This document shows, one piece after another, positions 16,295-25,795 of a stretch of DNA of 64,000 nucleotides (position 1 is its first letter; the number at the start of each line of letters is the position of its first letter). The position numbers and the translations under genes are program-made. Source of the DNA: Treponema primitia ZAS-1 (GTDB lineage Bacteria > Spirochaetota > Spirochaetia > Treponematales > Breznakiellaceae); assembly GCF_000297095.1 (NCBI RefSeq), contig NZ_AEEA01000037.1:1-64000 (forward strand), read 5' to 3'. Below the pieces are notes generated by a model. It had not been told where the DNA came from. It saw only the letters and a program-made list of their open reading frames with translations, and made no database searches.

Positions 16295-17296
16295 CTACTC
16301 CTTTTTACCGCGGTTTTTAGTCACATCAATGAACACTGCCAACAACAGAATTGCGCCCTTAACCACAAGCTGGGTAAAACTGGTTACCCCCAGCAGCGTT
16401 AAGCCGTTGGAAATACAACCCAAAAGTACTACCCCCACGAAGGTACCAACCATGCTGGCCTTACCGCCGGCAAGGGACGCGCCGCCTAAAACGACCGCCG
16501 CAATGGCATCCATCGGCGTTGTCTCCCCGGTTGCCGGAGCGCCGGTGCCGACAATGGCGGCGTTACAAAGCCCCGCCACACCCGCCAGGGTACTTGCCAA
16601 AATATAGATGGCGGACGAAACAAACATAACATTGATGCCGGAATAGTGGCTTGCCATTACATTGCCCCCCACCGCATAGGCTTTCCGTCCAAAGGTGGTA
16701 TACCGCATAACAAAATACATCAATATATAAAGAATGATGAGAATATATACCACCACCGGTATGCCAAAAATCCGGCCCTGCCCGATAAAACGAAAACTTG
16801 TATCGAAGATCGGTATGTTTACACCCTTGTTGCGCAGACGGGCTAGACCACGCAATACGCTCTGCATACCAAGGGTCACAATCAGGGGATTCATCTTAAG
16901 GGCATTGATCATCCCGGCGTTTATAAAACCGCACAATACACCGATTAAAAAACCGCCGATTAGCCCTATTACCCAATTGTTTGTTAGCTGAATAATGTAG
17001 GCGGTATAAACCGCCACTATGGCCATAACCGAACCAACGGACAAATCCAGGTTACCGGAAAGGATTACCAGGGTAATACCGGCGGACGCAATTCCCAGAA
17101 CCGACACCTGCTGCAGCAGATTTACCATATTGGAAACCGTCATAAAGTAGGGCGAAAGAATGGTAAAGACAACAAACATAGCAATCAAACTGACAAGAAG
17201 CATGGTAAGACTGCTCACTTGGCTTAGACTGAATTTATTTCTTTGGAGGCTATTCGTTTGTCCCGCACCATCCTCTGCTTTATTAAACAACGCCAT
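16295..17296 (-). CDS. Ribose-type ABC transporter permease
   Basis: RbsC/XylH-like inner-membrane permease of 333 residues with about eight to ten hydrophobic helices. Family signatures are GITLVILSGNLDLSVGSVMA, LVTLGMQSVLRGLA, a YAVGGN....SGI segment, and GTGAPATGETTPMDAIAAV followed by LGGASLAGGKAS. Its ATG overlaps the ATPase stop by 1 nt (TAATG), indicating translational coupling. With the ATPase and binding protein it makes a carbohydrate importer of the CUT2 class. The substrate is unknown; CUT2 systems import pentoses, hexoses, inositol, autoinducer-2 and similar compounds. Confidence 0.95.
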   Translation of the reverse strand: MALFNKAEDGAGQTNSLQRNKFSLSQVSSLTMLLVSLIAMFVVFTILSPYFMTVSNMVNLLQQVSVLGIASAGITLVILSGNLDLSVGSVMAIVAVYTAYIIQLTNNWVIGLIGGFLIGVLCGFINAGMINALKMNPLIVTLGMQSVLRGLARLRNKGVNIPIFDTSFRFIGQGRIFGIPVVVYILIILYILMYFVMRYTTFGRKAYAVGGNVMASHYSGINVMFVSSAIYILASTLAGVAGLCNAAIVGTGAPATGETTPMDAIAAVVLGGASLAGGKASMVGTFVGVVLLGCISNGLTLLGVTSFTQLVVKGAILLLAVFIDVTKNRGKKE

Positions 17297-18855
17297 TATT
17301 TTTCCTCCGTCAAATTAATTGCCGCACGCAGTAGTTTTTCCTGGGTGGCTTCTTTTTGTCCAAAACAAGCGGTAACCATACCTTCACATACGGTATAAAT
17401 ACTATCCGCCATACTGAGCATTTCCAGCATATCGGACGAAATCATCAAAACGGCGATCCCTTCCTTACAGAGTTCCTGCACAATCTGAAACAGTTCGTAT
17501 TTAGCGCCAACATCAATACCGCGGGTAGGTTCGTTAAACAAAATAATGCGGGGTTTATTTTCTATCCATTTTCCCAGAATTACCTTCTGCTGGTTCCCGC
17601 CGGACAGATTCCCCGTCACCGTGTTAATGGAGGGCGCTTTTATCTTAAGCTTATCCATCCATTCCCCCGCGGATTTTGTAAGGCCTTTCCAGTTCATAAT
17701 GCCATAACGGGAAAAAGTGGAAAAGTTGGCCATGCCGATATTATCACGGATGGTGTGGATTAAGGATAATCCGGTGCCGCGCCTGTCTTCAGATATATAT
17801 ACTACCCCGCTCTGAATGGCGTGTTCCGGATTTTTTGGTATATAGGGTTTACCAAATAATTTTATTGTTCCGGTATGCACGGTTTTTAAGCCAAAAATCA
17901 AACGTAATATATCATCCTGCCCATTGCCCGCCATGCCATATAGGCCGACAATTGAGCCTTTCTGAACCTTCAAGGAAACATTGCGCAGAGTCCGGGTACT
18001 TACCTTGTCCAGTTCCAGAACCGTATCGCCTTTTTCAATATCGATCTTTGTATAGAATTGCTTCATTTCACGGCCGACCATCTGGGCAACCAGAGCGCTT
18101 TTGTCAAAGTCCTTTTTCTCAAAACTGGCCACGGACGATCCGTCCCGGAGAACCACGATACGGTCGCAGATTTCAATCAACTCATCAAGCCGGTGGGAAA
18201 TAAAAATGAAGGATATGCCATCGGCATGGACACGGCGGACAATGTCCATCAACTTAGCAACGTTATCAATACCCAAGGATGATGTGGGTTCATCCATAAT
18301 AATAACCCGGGAATGCGTAGAAATTGACTTGACGATTTCCACCAGCTGCTTTTCCGCCATATGGAGCGACGACATCAACGCGGTAGGCGGGATGTCAAGG
18401 TTATACCTCGACATCAGCTCCTTAACATCCCTGTTGAGCCGTTTCCAGTCAACAATGCCGTGGGTAAGGGGGTACCGGCCAAGGAACACATTTTCTGCGA
18501 CGGTCAGATTATCGAGGTTACTCAATTCTTGATAGATAATACTGATACCGGCGCGAATACTCTGTTCAGGGCTTCTAAAATCGACTCTCTCGCCAAGGTA
18601 ATATATCTCTCCGGAGTCCTGGTGATAGACGCCGGAAATCATTTTAAGCAAGGTGGATTTCCCCGCGCCATTTTCCCCGCAAATACCGACAATCTCATTA
18701 TCATGCAGGGTAAAACTGATTTTATTTACCGCGTGTACACCCGGAAAGGATTTATCAATATCCACCAAACGCAATATTTCTTTGCCTAAACCAGCATTGC
18801 TGTTACCGTCGTTTTCCATAGGCTCCCCAAATTCGGCAGCCATGAACTGCGCCAT
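17296..18855 (-). CDS. Ribose-type ABC transporter ATPase (two nucleotide-binding domains)
   Basis: RbsA/MglA-like 519-residue protein with two fused NBDs. The first has Walker A GENGAGKSTLLK near residue 62 and EPTSSL. The second has the usual degenerate Walker A GMAGNGQDDILR and an intact LSGGNQQKV signature followed by NEPTRGIDVGAK. The start at 18855 lacks a strong Shine-Dalgarno. An alternative ATG at 18819, preceded by GGGGAG at short spacing, would remove 12 residues. It lies 17 bp after the binding-protein gene and is coupled to the permease. It energises import of the compound captured by the lipoprotein encoded upstream. Confidence 0.95.
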   Translation of the reverse strand: MAQFMAAEFGEPMENDGNSNAGLGKEILRLVDIDKSFPGVHAVNKISFTLHDNEIVGICGENGAGKSTLLKMISGVYHQDSGEIYYLGERVDFRSPEQSIRAGISIIYQELSNLDNLTVAENVFLGRYPLTHGIVDWKRLNRDVKELMSRYNLDIPPTALMSSLHMAEKQLVEIVKSISTHSRVIIMDEPTSSLGIDNVAKLMDIVRRVHADGISFIFISHRLDELIEICDRIVVLRDGSSVASFEKKDFDKSALVAQMVGREMKQFYTKIDIEKGDTVLELDKVSTRTLRNVSLKVQKGSIVGLYGMAGNGQDDILRLIFGLKTVHTGTIKLFGKPYIPKNPEHAIQSGVVYISEDRRGTGLSLIHTIRDNIGMANFSTFSRYGIMNWKGLTKSAGEWMDKLKIKAPSINTVTGNLSGGNQQKVILGKWIENKPRIILFNEPTRGIDVGAKYELFQIVQELCKEGIAVLMISSDMLEMLSMADSIYTVCEGMVTACFGQKEATQEKLLRAAINLTEEK

Positions 18856-18872
18856 GGCTGTCTTCGTTACTT

Positions 18873-19892
18873 TTACTGAACTTCAAAGGCATACGGACGC
18901 CAATCATCAATGGTATCCTTTGTTACCCAGAAAAATTCACAATACAAAAGACCGGGTTCTACTTTTTCCCCTCGGAACCAGGGATCAAAGGCTTTTTCAA
19001 ACAGCGGCTTAGCGTAAGAATCACCGGGGAAGTAATAGGTTCCTATCCAGACTTGCGGATAGTCAATCATATATTGAATCGTTGCCTTGTCGGATATATG
19101 ATAACTCATGACAAGCGCCTGATCCAACCTGTTTGATGTAATAAGAGAGTTCATAGCGCCCTGGGCTCCCGAGGAATTGAAAAAGGTGGGAATAAGAATT
19201 TTCTTTGCATTCGGATGGGATGCGAGAGCGTTGGTAATGTCGGTGGTGGCTTGCAGCAGATCAAGCGCGCAGTCTACCCATAGAAAATCACTATCCTTCA
19301 ATTTCGGCCAACGCGCCTTAATTGCAGGATAGATAGCCTCGTGCATACGAATGCGGTTACCGGTTCCGACTTCTGTCGCTTCCGTAAGGATAACAAAGTC
19401 AATATCCGTATCTTTGCCCCATTTTGCTTCAGCGGCTTCAATGAGGCGCTCTGCACCGGCCATGCCCTGATCATATTCGTTATCGACCACCGTAACATAC
19501 TGTGACTCCATTGATCCGGTAAACGCCGCATGGATCCCTGCGGCATCGCACATATCCTGCACAGTTTTCTGCATGGCTACGTCAATGGTATAGACGAATA
19601 TTACATCTACCTTCTGTTGAATGTATGCCTGAACAGCGGCCATACATTTTTCGTTGTCATTCTCGTACACCGTGTACATTGTTTTGTACCCGCGCTCTTT
19701 GGCAAATTTTTCGATGGCGACCCTTACGTTAAGATTACCGCCCGTTGCTTCCAGCAGCACGATGGCGATGGTGAACTGCTTTTCACCGGAGTCCGAACCG
19801 TTTGCCGTTCCTTTATTCCTGTTACAGGCAGTCAAACCCATAATAAGGAAAACTGCCGTAAAAGCCGCAACTATCCATTTTCTCTTCTCCAT
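18873..19892 (-). CDS. Sugar-binding lipoprotein of the CUT2-type importer
   Basis: Periplasmic binding protein type 1 (RbsB-like). The ATG at 19892 follows GAGGAGG; the longer frame from 19916 has no ribosome-binding site. A lipoprotein signal peptide (hydrophobic AAFTAVFLIMGLTAC) places the lipidated Cys at residue 23. The mature part starts with a FTIAIVLLEATGG strand, where ribose/xylose binders contact ligand, and includes VDVIFVYTIDVAMQK and ILIPTFFNSSGAQG. First gene of the minus-strand operon (binder, ATPase, permease, DUF8021-like, SnoaL-like), divergent from the SDR gene with about 200 bp between. Ligand unknown. Confidence 0.92.
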   Translation of the reverse strand: MEKRKWIVAAFTAVFLIMGLTACNRNKGTANGSDSGEKQFTIAIVLLEATGGNLNVRVAIEKFAKERGYKTMYTVYENDNEKCMAAVQAYIQQKVDVIFVYTIDVAMQKTVQDMCDAAGIHAAFTGSMESQYVTVVDNEYDQGMAGAERLIEAAEAKWGKDTDIDFVILTEATEVGTGNRIRMHEAIYPAIKARWPKLKDSDFLWVDCALDLLQATTDITNALASHPNAKKILIPTFFNSSGAQGAMNSLITSNRLDQALVMSYHISDKATIQYMIDYPQVWIGTYYFPGDSYAKPLFEKAFDPWFRGEKVEPGLLYCEFFWVTKDTIDDWRPYAFEVQ

Positions 19893-20091
19893 TTTTTCCT
19901 CCTCGACAAAATACACGCAATTTATAATAGCGCTTATTCATTCTGTTTTACCATAGGTTTCTTGAAAATGCAACCATTATTTTTAACATTATTACTCCTG
20001 CACAATAGAGACATAAAAACTGTAAGAGTGTCTTTTCTGGTCATTGTTTTATTCTAAATAGTGTTACTTTAATATAGTTCAGGAGCATACA

Positions 20092-20877
20092 ATGGACGAC
20101 AATATTAAGCGTTTTTCAATGGACTACTTTTCCCTGAAAGGCAAAACAGCAATTGTTACCGGCGGCAATACAAATCTGGGCATGTCTTACGCCATAGCCT
20201 TTGCCAAGGCCGGAGCCGATCTTTTTATTCCCTATTTTATTGACGAGCTCTCCGAAGTCCGTCAGGCCATTGAAGCCGAAGGGCGGCGGGTGGTTTTTCT
20301 GAAGGGCGACCTTACGGATAAACAATACCGCAAAACCGTGGTGGAAACCTGCCTTAAAGAATACGGCAAAATAGACATTCTGGTGAATAATGCGGGGATG
20401 GGTATTTTTGATAACTTTGTTAATTATCCCGACGAGGCATACGAACAAGTGATAAATCTGAATCTCAACGCCGTTTATTATCTTGGTCATGAGGTCGCTA
20501 AGGTGATGATAAACCAAGGGCACGGTAAGATCATCAATATTGGCTCGGCCCTGTCGTATACGGCGGACGGCGACTGTCCGCCCTATGTTATCAGCAAACA
20601 CGGTGTTATCGGTATTACCAGGGATTTTGCCAATGAATTAGGTAAATACAATATCCAGACCAATGCCATTTGCCCGGGTTTCTTTGCCACCGCCGTAAAT
20701 AAAGCGGTCCAGGAGAATAAACCGCTCTTCGAAAAAATTTCAAGCAGACTCCCCGGAGGGAAATGGGGCAGCCTTGATTCCCTTATGGGAACCGTTGTTT
20801 TTCTGGCCAGTAAGGCGTCGGATTATATCAATGGCTGGAATATCAGCGTTGACGGAGGATTTACAACAGTACTGTAA
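20092..20877 (+). CDS. SDR-family oxidoreductase (KduD/gluconate-5-dehydrogenase-like)
   Basis: NAD(P)-dependent dehydrogenase of 261 residues. The Rossmann fold shows TGGNTNLG (TGxxxGxG-type) near residue 24, NNAG near 104, a catalytic Ser in NIGSALSY and the YxxxK pair in PYVISKHG, then CPGFF and a final DGGF. This arrangement resembles 2-deoxygluconate/5-keto-gluconate dehydrogenases, which interconvert a ketose acid and a hydroxy acid. Substrate not assignable. AGGAG lies 7 nt before the ATG. It is divergent from the importer operon and upstream of the AraC regulator, so it should belong to the same pathway. Confidence 0.9.
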   Translation: MDDNIKRFSMDYFSLKGKTAIVTGGNTNLGMSYAIAFAKAGADLFIPYFIDELSEVRQAIEAEGRRVVFLKGDLTDKQYRKTVVETCLKEYGKIDILVNNAGMGIFDNFVNYPDEAYEQVINLNLNAVYYLGHEVAKVMINQGHGKIINIGSALSYTADGDCPPYVISKHGVIGITRDFANELGKYNIQTNAICPGFFATAVNKAVQENKPLFEKISSRLPGGKWGSLDSLMGTVVFLASKASDYINGWNISVDGGFTTVL

Positions 20878-20971
20878 AATAACGCGGAAAACCGCAGAAA
20901 AACGCAAATTTTGCATACGCACTTTTCTTTAAACTTCTAACGAGGAGATCCCTTTTTTTCTTATAAAAGTA

Positions 20972-20980
20972 TGCTATAAT
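20972..20980 (+). promoter_or_regulatory. Extended -10 promoter of the AraC regulator, probably leaderless
   Basis: TGCTATAAT (20972-20980) is an extended -10 (TGn-TATAAT). It ends 8 nt before the ATG at 20989. No Shine-Dalgarno lies between, and there is no clear -35. Confidence 0.6.
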
Positions 20981-20988
20981 TATCCATT

Positions 20989-21885
20989 ATGGATCAAACT
21001 GATGCCATTAAAACTTTTATCTATGATCATATTGCCAGTGTCAGATTTGATAGTTATGAATTCACCCTGGTATACGCGGATGTCCTTGACAATAAAACAG
21101 CGGAATTCCCCCATGAGCATCCCTTCTATGAGATTTATTACTCCCTGGAAGCGCCCATACAAATCAAAATGAAAAATGAAACAATAACATTGGGTAAACA
21201 TGAATTGCTGCTCATTAATAAACATGTTGAACACTGTGTGCTGTTTACCTCAAACCGCAATGCTCCTTACTTTGTCTTTATATGGGATCTGTTTCCCATT
21301 GCCACCCAGTTTTACCGAGGTCCGGAGGGCGTTCACGAATGGGATGATTTAAAACAGGCGCTGGAACAATTGGAAAAACAACAGTTTATTTATTCGGCAA
21401 CCCCTTTCGACGGATATGAGATTTTAAACGCCATTGAGCATGAATGGAATAGCAAACAACTGGCCTGGAATAGCTCGATAGTTTTTAAGATGTTTGATTT
21501 TTTGGTTAAAGCCCTTCGTCATACTGTCCTGATTCGGGTAACAGACCAGGATCTGGCGGGTACCCTGAATCTGGGAATTGCGGCCAGTAAGTATCTCCAT
21601 GCCCATTTTACCGAACCGATTACCCTGGAAGACGTGGCGAAACATTTAAATTACTCATCCCGGCATGTAAATCGGGAGTATATGAAAATTTTTCATACTT
21701 CTATTATTCGAAACCTGAATCTGCTGCGTATAGAATATGCCAAAAGATACATTTGCTATACCGATTATTCAATAGACAAGATTTCAGAAATTATCGGGTT
21801 TTCATGTTCCAGAACCCTGTATAAGCTCTTCAAAAAATACGAGGGCATTACTATTTCACAATTCCGTGATATAAAACGAAAATAA
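20989..21885 (+). CDS. AraC-family transcriptional regulator
   Basis: 298 residues. The N-terminal half is a cupin-like sensing domain (EFPHEHPFYEIYYSLEA, then ITLGKHELLLINKHVEHCV), as in AraC/RhaS proteins that bind a small sugar or acid. The C-terminal 100 residues form two helix-turn-helix motifs: ITLEDVAKHLNYSSRHVNRE and YSIDKISEIIGFSCSRTLYK. The gene has no Shine-Dalgarno and appears leaderless. It sits between the SDR gene and the DUF8021/dehydrogenase/transketolase operon and is the only regulator in the island, so it most likely controls both divergent arms in response to the imported compound. Confidence 0.93.
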   Translation: MDQTDAIKTFIYDHIASVRFDSYEFTLVYADVLDNKTAEFPHEHPFYEIYYSLEAPIQIKMKNETITLGKHELLLINKHVEHCVLFTSNRNAPYFVFIWDLFPIATQFYRGPEGVHEWDDLKQALEQLEKQQFIYSATPFDGYEILNAIEHEWNSKQLAWNSSIVFKMFDFLVKALRHTVLIRVTDQDLAGTLNLGIAASKYLHAHFTEPITLEDVAKHLNYSSRHVNREYMKIFHTSIIRNLNLLRIEYAKRYICYTDYSIDKISEIIGFSCSRTLYKLFKKYEGITISQFRDIKRK

Positions 21886-21979
21886 CTCAAATAGACAAAT
21901 AAATCCTTTTTGTGTCTCAATTATTCATTGCCCAGGATCCAAAGTGAAAGTATTCTGATTGTTGAGTTGGAGGAATCAA

Positions 21980-22837
21980 ATGACAGAAAAAGAACTGCTT
22001 ACCCTGGTGGTTAAATTTACCGAGGCGTTGATACATAACAGGCCGCAGGATGTTCCGACGGCGCCGAATTGTAAGTGTACCTACGAAGGGCCAAAACTGG
22101 AATTAGGTAAGGGCGATGTGTGGGGCATACCCCGGCGTATTCCTTACCGGCAGACCTTTGTGGATCCCGTAACAAACACCGCCTGTTTTTCCGGTGTCAT
22201 AACCAATAATGTTGGGATGAAGGCTATGAAGGTGGAAAATTCCAAGGTGATGCACGGTCCCCAGAAATGGTGGATCTACTATGCCCGTCTTACCGCCAAT
22301 TCCGAAGGCAAATTAATCGAGATCGAGGAAGTTGCCCGCCCTGAGACCGGATCCGCCTTGGAAGTCCTGCCCCACCAGATGACACCGCCTCGAATCATGG
22401 AAGCCCCCCTGCCGGAAAAGGCAAAATCCACCAGGGAGGAGATGATTAGAACTGCATCGTTATATTGGGACGGGGTACAGAAAATTGTCGATTCTAAAAT
22501 TGTTCCAATTCACCCTGATGCCCGGCGTTTCGAAGTTGGAACCCCGGTTACCGATGAAATGTTCAATCCGGACAGTGTTAGAAGTGCATGCGACAATGCA
22601 ATATTTAAATGGGATTGCATTAAGCGGCGCTACCCCGTGGTAGATGTGGACACAGGTATCTGTATCTCCACCACCCATATGGTTAACTGTCCCCCTTCAG
22701 AACCGCCTGGATATGTTACCGACATTTTTAAAATCGAATACGGCCTAATCAAGTATATCTATGCCTTCCATGACTGGCACATTGATTATGTGGATTGGGA
22801 AGGCGTTGGGCCTCAAACCACGGCGGAATTTAAATAG
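21980..22837 (+). CDS. DUF8021-like protein, first gene of the dehydrogenase-transketolase operon
   Basis: Unknown function; 285 residues from the ATG at 21980, 6 nt after GGAGG (an upstream TTG at 21959 is less likely). It is homologous over most of its length to the product of 15443-16291, sharing RQTFVDPVT, STREEMI, HPDARRFE, RRYPVVD and FKIEYGLI. Aromatic-rich strands (WKWW-like WWIYYARL, DWHIDYVDW) suggest a ligand pocket. It is followed after 21 bp by the zinc dehydrogenase and then the two transketolase subunits, all with good ribosome-binding sites. It may be a lactonase, isomerase or cyclase acting on the sugar intermediate; that is inference only. Confidence 0.7.
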   Translation: MTEKELLTLVVKFTEALIHNRPQDVPTAPNCKCTYEGPKLELGKGDVWGIPRRIPYRQTFVDPVTNTACFSGVITNNVGMKAMKVENSKVMHGPQKWWIYYARLTANSEGKLIEIEEVARPETGSALEVLPHQMTPPRIMEAPLPEKAKSTREEMIRTASLYWDGVQKIVDSKIVPIHPDARRFEVGTPVTDEMFNPDSVRSACDNAIFKWDCIKRRYPVVDVDTGICISTTHMVNCPPSEPPGYVTDIFKIEYGLIKYIYAFHDWHIDYVDWEGVGPQTTAEFK

Positions 22838-22858
22838 GACAGAGGGAGGAGAATGGCG

Positions 22859-23917
22859 ATGAAATCAGTTCAGGTTATTAAAGCAGGCCCGCTCCGGGAC
22901 CCAACAGCGCCGAATGCGGGGGAACTCAGGGTTGTGGACATACCGGTCAAAGCTCCTGGACCGGAGGAGATTAAAATTAAAGTTGCCTATTGTTCGATCT
23001 GCGGTTCCGATCCCCACATTGCACAGGATAATATTTTTGGCTGGGACCTTCCCTTCGGTATCGGGCATGAAGTTAGCGGCGTAATTGTTGAGATGGGCGA
23101 GCGGGCAACCAAAAAGGGATTGAAGGTCGGAGACCATGTGGCGGGGAATTTCCTTAAATTCTGCGGCACCTGTTATTACTGTCAGAATGGCCAGCAGCAG
23201 TTCTGCACCCATGCGGATGAATCAAACCAGCCGGGCATGTCCGAATATATTACCTGGCATGAAAGCCAGGTGTACAAACTTCCCGAAGGTGTTTCACTGA
23301 AAGAAGGCTGCCTTTTAGAACCAATTTCGGTGGCGGTCCGTATTGTGGATAAGGTCTCGCCCAGATTCGGCGCACGGATTGCAATTTGCGGCGGCGGTCC
23401 CATAGGCTTGCTTGCACTGCAGGGCTTTAAGATCGCCGGGGCTTCACAGATAACCCTTATAGAACCCATTGCGGACCGGCGCGCTTTGGCGCTTAAATTC
23501 GGCGCCAAGGATGTCATAGATCCCACCGTACAGGATGTGGTTACGGCAGCCATGGGGCTGACCGGAGGCTTGGGCTATGATGCCGTGGTGGACTGTTCGG
23601 GATCGGTGAGGGCTGTCGGCAGCCTTCCGCAGATTACCGCTTTGGGCGGAACCCTGCTTTTCAGCGCCATGTATCCCAACACCTTTGAGTTTCCGCTGAA
23701 TCTCTATCAATACTGTTATAAAAATGAGATTACTATTTCCGGAATATATATATCCCCGTATACGTTCCCCAGGGCCGCGCAACTTTTACCGCTTTACAAG
23801 CTGGAAGATTTTACCCGGGGAATTTTTGATATTGACGATGTGGCCGAAGCGTTCAGGCAGCAGGTTGCGGGAAAATATACAAAAATATTAATCCGCTGTA
23901 ACAACATTGACGAATAA
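22859..23917 (+). CDS. Zinc-dependent medium-chain alcohol (polyol) dehydrogenase
   Basis: MDR-family, threonine/sorbitol dehydrogenase-like, 352 residues. The catalytic zinc site has CSICGSDPH and GHEVSG. The structural zinc loop is CGTCYYCQNGQQQFC with all four cysteines. The nucleotide-binding segment is ICGGGPIGLLALQG, followed by an acidic residue that suggests NAD preference. I prefer the ATG at 22859, 9 nt after GGGAGG; the ATG at 22853 is only 3 nt from it. The probable role is oxidation of a secondary alcohol of a polyol or sugar acid to a ketone, giving a ketose for the transketolase encoded immediately downstream. Confidence 0.92.
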   Translation: MKSVQVIKAGPLRDPTAPNAGELRVVDIPVKAPGPEEIKIKVAYCSICGSDPHIAQDNIFGWDLPFGIGHEVSGVIVEMGERATKKGLKVGDHVAGNFLKFCGTCYYCQNGQQQFCTHADESNQPGMSEYITWHESQVYKLPEGVSLKEGCLLEPISVAVRIVDKVSPRFGARIAICGGGPIGLLALQGFKIAGASQITLIEPIADRRALALKFGAKDVIDPTVQDVVTAAMGLTGGLGYDAVVDCSGSVRAVGSLPQITALGGTLLFSAMYPNTFEFPLNLYQYCYKNEITISGIYISPYTFPRAAQLLPLYKLEDFTRGIFDIDDVAEAFRQQVAGKYTKILIRCNNIDE

Positions 23918-23936
23918 TTAAAGGCAGGAGAAGCTG

Positions 23937-24806
23937 ATGTATAACTATAACATTGATATGGGCTTGGTAAAAAAACTTGAAGAAAAATCAATTAAGATAC
24001 GAAAGGATCTTCTCAATTTTATCTACCGTATAGGGATGGGACACCTGGGAGGCGAGCTTTCAATTGTCGATATCGTCGTTGCCCTTTATCACCATTATAT
24101 GAATTACGATCCAAAAAATCCAAAATGGGAAGAGCGGGACCGGCTGATATTGAGCAAGGGGCATTGTTCGGAAACACTGTACACCATTTTCTCGGATCTG
24201 GGAATGTATACCATGGACTATATGGTTGAACATTTTGAAACCCTGGGTACGGCAAAATTTGGTATGCACAGTAACCGTAAATATGTTGACGCCATTGAAG
24301 TGAGCGCAGGTTCCCTGGGACACGGCCTTCCTATTGCGGTGGGTCTTGCGTTGGGCGCCAGAATGCAAAAGAAAAATTGGCGTACCTTTGTTATTACCGG
24401 CGACGGCGAGCTGAACGAAGGTACCAATTGGGAAGCCTTTATGGCGGCGGCTCATTATAAACTGGGGAACCTTGTGGCAATTATTGATAAAAACAGCCTC
24501 CAGATGACGGGATTTACCAAGGATGTTATGACCATTGATCCTCTGGATGAAAAACTAAAAGCCTTTGGCTGGGAGCCGGTTGTTATTGACGGAAACGACA
24601 TGTATTCAGTCTGCGAAGCCCTGCAAAATCTACCGCCCGCCGATCCCTTTGTCAGGCGCAAGCCAATTGCCATAATCGCAAATACCACCAAGGGTAAGGG
24701 CGTTGATTTTATGGAGAATGTAGCCACTTGGCATGGCGGCGGTATTGCAAAGGAACAGCTTGACACGGCCCTTGCCTCAGTCGAAAAGAACAGGAGAGTA
24801 CGATAA
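23937..24806 (+). CDS. Transketolase, N-terminal (thiamine-diphosphate-binding) subunit
   Basis: 289 residues; the pyrophosphate-binding half of a split transketolase. It shows the GMGHLGGELS loop, LSKGHCSE, and the ThDP motif GDGELNEGTNWEAFMAA ending at IDKNSLQ. AGGAG is placed 6 nt before the ATG. The stop overlaps the next start by 1 nt (TAATG), coupling the two subunits. Split transketolases of this kind are frequent in catabolic operons for unusual ketoses (for example apiose or sulfo-sugar routes), besides the pentose phosphate pathway. Here the dehydrogenase, ABC importer and AraC regulator indicate a dedicated catabolic role. Confidence 0.95.
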   Translation: MYNYNIDMGLVKKLEEKSIKIRKDLLNFIYRIGMGHLGGELSIVDIVVALYHHYMNYDPKNPKWEERDRLILSKGHCSETLYTIFSDLGMYTMDYMVEHFETLGTAKFGMHSNRKYVDAIEVSAGSLGHGLPIAVGLALGARMQKKNWRTFVITGDGELNEGTNWEAFMAAAHYKLGNLVAIIDKNSLQMTGFTKDVMTIDPLDEKLKAFGWEPVVIDGNDMYSVCEALQNLPPADPFVRRKPIAIIANTTKGKGVDFMENVATWHGGGIAKEQLDTALASVEKNRRVR

Positions 24807-25780
24807 TGCCCGTAAAAACCACTTTTAATTTTGATCAGATGCTGTCCAGCGCCAAAGAGGCCTACGGCGAAGAAATGATGGCCATGGCTGACGACGGCCT
24901 GGAATTTGCTTTTACCTATACTGATAATGTCGCGCCGTCAACGACTGCGGGAAGGTTTGTGGAAAAGTATCCGGATCGCTGTTTTAATTTCGGTATTGCC
25001 GAACCGAATCAGGTGGGCGCTTCCGCCGGGCTGGCGCTGAGCGGCATAACGGTGTTTGCCCAGGTTTTTGGCCCATTCCTTTCGCTGCGGGCGGCGGATC
25101 AGATTCACACCGATATAGCGTATAACGATGTTAACGTGCGCCTCATCGGTACCCACGCGGGGGTTACCGCCGGCGGCGGCCCGACCCATAATTGCATTGC
25201 CGATCTGGCTCTGTACCGGGCAATACCAAACCTAACCGTGGTGATACCCGCCGACGCCGATCAGTGTAAAAAAGTGATGCGCCAGTCCATGAGCAGAAAA
25301 GGCCCCATGGTGATACGCATAGACCGGGGCGGATCACCCAATGTATATGCGGACACAAACTATAATTTTTCAATCGGTAAGGCCATTGAAACTATCCCCG
25401 GAAACGATGTGACTATTATAAGCAGCGGGTCCAGCGTATATTGGTCAATGATGGGAGTAAAGTTACTAAAAGAAAAGCATGGGATCAACGCCAGGCTGAT
25501 CGATATGCACACCATAAAGCCCCTTGACACGGACATGATCGCCAAGTGCGCAAAGGAAACCGGAAACATTGTAACCGTGGAAGAAGCATCAATTAACGGC
25601 GGCCTGGGCAGCGCCGTGGCGGAATACCTGTGTGAACATGGCTTTGGCGGGAAATTCCTCCGGATCGGACTTCCCGATGAATTTGCGGTTTTAGGTGACC
25701 CTGACGAGGTATACAAATACTACGGTATGGATCCGGAAAGTATCGCGGAAAAAACAGCAATACTGCTAAAAACCTTATAG
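24806..25780 (+). CDS. Transketolase, C-terminal (pyrimidine-binding) subunit
   Basis: 324 residues; completes the two-subunit transketolase. It contains the Pyr domain with FNFGIAEPNQVGASAGLAL, which carries the catalytic Glu, GTHAGVTAGGGPTHN, a PADADQCKK segment and the C-terminal domain (NVVTVEEA-like IVTVEEASINGGLGSAVAE). Ribosome-binding site AGGAGAG. Last gene of the plus-strand operon; its stop is 15 bp from the convergent pyrF stop. The two-carbon donor ketose cannot be identified from sequence. Confidence 0.95.
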   Translation: MPVKTTFNFDQMLSSAKEAYGEEMMAMADDGLEFAFTYTDNVAPSTTAGRFVEKYPDRCFNFGIAEPNQVGASAGLALSGITVFAQVFGPFLSLRAADQIHTDIAYNDVNVRLIGTHAGVTAGGGPTHNCIADLALYRAIPNLTVVIPADADQCKKVMRQSMSRKGPMVIRIDRGGSPNVYADTNYNFSIGKAIETIPGNDVTIISSGSSVYWSMMGVKLLKEKHGINARLIDMHTIKPLDTDMIAKCAKETGNIVTVEEASINGGLGSAVAEYLCEHGFGGKFLRIGLPDEFAVLGDPDEVYKYYGMDPESIAEKTAILLKTL

Positions 25781-25795
25781 AGCGGTCCGCCGGAT

